Assembly: GCA_038501195.1 (NCBI GenBank)
Contig: JBBPUQ010000001.1
Location: 2,418,001 to 2,482,000, forward strand
Reading direction: 5' to 3'
Source: Nemania diffusa
Lineage: Eukaryota > Ascomycota > Sordariomycetes > Xylariales > Xylariaceae
Length of the DNA: 64,000 bases
Position numbers and translations under genes: made by a program. The notes under the pieces are model-generated. The model ran no database searches and had not been told where the DNA came from. It saw only the letters and a list, made by a program, of their open reading frames with translations. Shown here one piece after another: positions 62,371 to 64,000 of this stretch (its first letter is position 1; the number at the start of each line of letters is the position of its first letter).

Positions 62371-64000
62371 AGCCCAAGGTTAGGTACGCAGCAGCAGTGG
62401 CACGCACGCAACCCGGCATTCCATCGTATTATCGTCCGGCTATCCAATCAAATCCATTTCGCATTTCCCATGTTACGCACTATTTCAGATTCCAGATTCC
62501 AGATCCAGATGCCGGATTCCAGATTTCTTGTTTCCAATTAAACCACCTACACAGTAACCAACCCAAAGGGTAACATACATAACCTTAGGTAGGTACCTTT
62601 AAGGACCTTTAAGGACCTTACTGAACAGACTTACCTTCCCTCACCTTTGGTTTTAGCTTCATGTTCCTGTCACAGTGCCTACTACTGTAGGCATGTAGCC
62701 CCATGACAGACCACCTGATCACATATGCGGTGTCCCTCGATATGCTAACCTGGGAATACCACGCCGTCATTCCGCTGGGTATCCCATCACGGTCCTAGAT
62801 AGTCTAGGTACTGCTTATGATTCGTTCGAACAACTCGCAGCCCTGCACCGCCGTAACGGTTTTTCGTCTCAGCTAAACTACCTACCTACGCATAGCCATG
62901 AGCACGCCATGTTGGCATACCTATTGGGACGAGTACTTGCCTCCCTCTGCCTTGCACCTCCGAGTCAGCCTCGTCATCCCCTTTAATTTAAGGAATGGCT
63001 ACTGGACCAAGTCCCAGCTCCTCCCGCGCCAGTCGGCTGCCATCATTGGCTGACAAGCAAGATGCGCCTAGCCAGTGTGTCCAGATGTTTGGGTACACAT
63101 GGTTTCAGAACAAGAAGCTAAACAAGATACACCTATTATCTACCTACTGTGTATAGCTATTCGGGAACAGCATGCCTGAGCTCCGTCAACTCTCCGAGGT
63201 ATCCGCCGTGGCCACTGGACTAGCATCTACTCAACAAACACTTTACCAATTAAGTCTATACATTCTGGTGCTTTGAAAAAAGTCTGGTGCAAGATAACCC
63301 CTAGAGTACTTCCAGGTCAAGTAAATCAACTATATATAAAAACAGATTGGCTATCCCTCCGTACGGCTAGCAATCTAGCCAAGCCTACTAGCAGATAGAT
63401 AAGTGAGATCCAGGTAGGTCTCTCTTGTGAGTGCGCGATCACGATCACCATCACTTGAAGATCAAACGGATGTAACCTTGCGCGCCCGCTACGCGCCCCT
63501 CCCTACGAGATCGTTCTCGATGCACATTGTTGCCAGCCTGTTTGACGCCCGCACAGCGTCACGATTCCCAGCGGCCTACTGTATGTTTGCGGGCGACCCC
63601 GGACTTACTTATAGGTGTACAGTTTCATTGTTGAGTGACGTTGATGCCCTTCTATCCGGCATACAGTGTCCCTTCAATCTCCCAGGTTCCGAACCCACGG
63701 GAACAGTGGCACTCATGCTACCCTCGATGCTTCTAGATGCAGCGTGCTCCTTTGCGAATTCCGACACTAGATGGATAGATACTCCCCTGTGCGAATATAT
63801 ACCTAGATAGGTAGACAGGTACATGCCATTTCGCAAGGCTACAATAACACACACGGGGGTCTTGAGTCGCACATGAAAGTGAAACAATCACTAGAATGCC
63901 GCGCATAGGCACTTGCCGAGTCACGGGCTCTCCCGAGAACCCGTCAATGCAGTGTCTCAGACACCTGGCCGTCTGCTCTGTTGACTGGCTGTAGGGCAGG

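Larger units (their letters stand above)
57488..64000. other. Intergenic region with microsatellites and palindromic motifs
   Basis: Upstream region of the RGA1-type gene and beyond; no gene supported. Small frames (57859-58101, 60632-60901, 63427-63810) are low-complexity or start at GTG. A minus-strand frame at 59896-60147 looks somewhat protein-like but starts with GTG and has no splice partners seen. The (GGA)/(GGT) rich stretch 57770-57950 may be the 5' leader of the RGA1-type gene. Confidence 0.5.

Noticed and set aside
63427..63810. 127-codon frame near the right edge
   Set aside because: Starts at GTG, contains ACCTAG-type noncoding motifs at its end, and shows no family signature.

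Overview
The window looks like nuclear DNA of a filamentous ascomycete (Pezizomycotina, probably a Sordariomycete; the order cannot be fixed by reading alone). The evidence is short introns (about 50-130 nt) with GT...CTAAC or CTGAC...AG signals, many serine/proline-rich regulatory proteins, and recognisable fungal families: listerin, Fyv7, a Tos4-type FHA protein, a LIM-LIM-RhoGAP protein, an Atos-domain protein, and a Kelch membrane protein. There are 13 supported protein-coding genes in 64 kb, eight of them rebuilt from exons. I found no convincing tRNA, rRNA or CRISPR.

Layout. 1-6.4 kb: no gene seen. 6.4-12.7 kb: a small accessory cluster made of a secreted HD-domain protein (+), a small secreted cysteine-bearing protein (-) lying between two diverged direct repeats, and a five-exon gene of a fungal family of unknown function (-). 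12.7-18 kb: AT-rich, no gene. 18-23.7 kb: a RhoGAP-like protein without its arginine finger (+) and a Tos4-like cell-cycle FHA protein (+). 25.3-34.3 kb: a membrane protein, probably mitochondrial (-), divergent from listerin LTN1 (+). 35.1-46.7 kb: a disordered basic-tailed protein (+), a GC-rich cupin (-), the Atos-like protein (-), FYV7 (+) and the Kelch membrane protein (-). 53.6-57.5 kb: an RGA1-type LIM-RhoGAP gene in six exons (-). The intervals 46.7-53.6 and 57.5-64 kb hold only microsatellites and short spurious ORFs.

How the genes work together. The core genes are unrelated housekeeping and signalling functions: ribosome-associated quality control (LTN1), 18S rRNA maturation (FYV7), Rho/Cdc42 polarity control (RGA1-type, and the divergent RhoGAP), and G1/S or checkpoint transcription (TOS4). 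They are not a pathway cluster. The 6-13 kb block, with secreted and lineage-specific proteins among repeats, reads as an accessory island.

A conspicuous feature of the whole window is the tetranucleotide theme ACCT/AGGT (ACCTACC, TAGGTA, GGTACC). It recurs in almost every intergenic stretch on both strands, often as perfect palindromes, and is nearly absent from exons. I did not find a clear new multi-gene system. The best leads are the repeat-flanked secreted gene, the finger-less RhoGAP, the His-repeat cupin and the dispersed ACCTACC motif.
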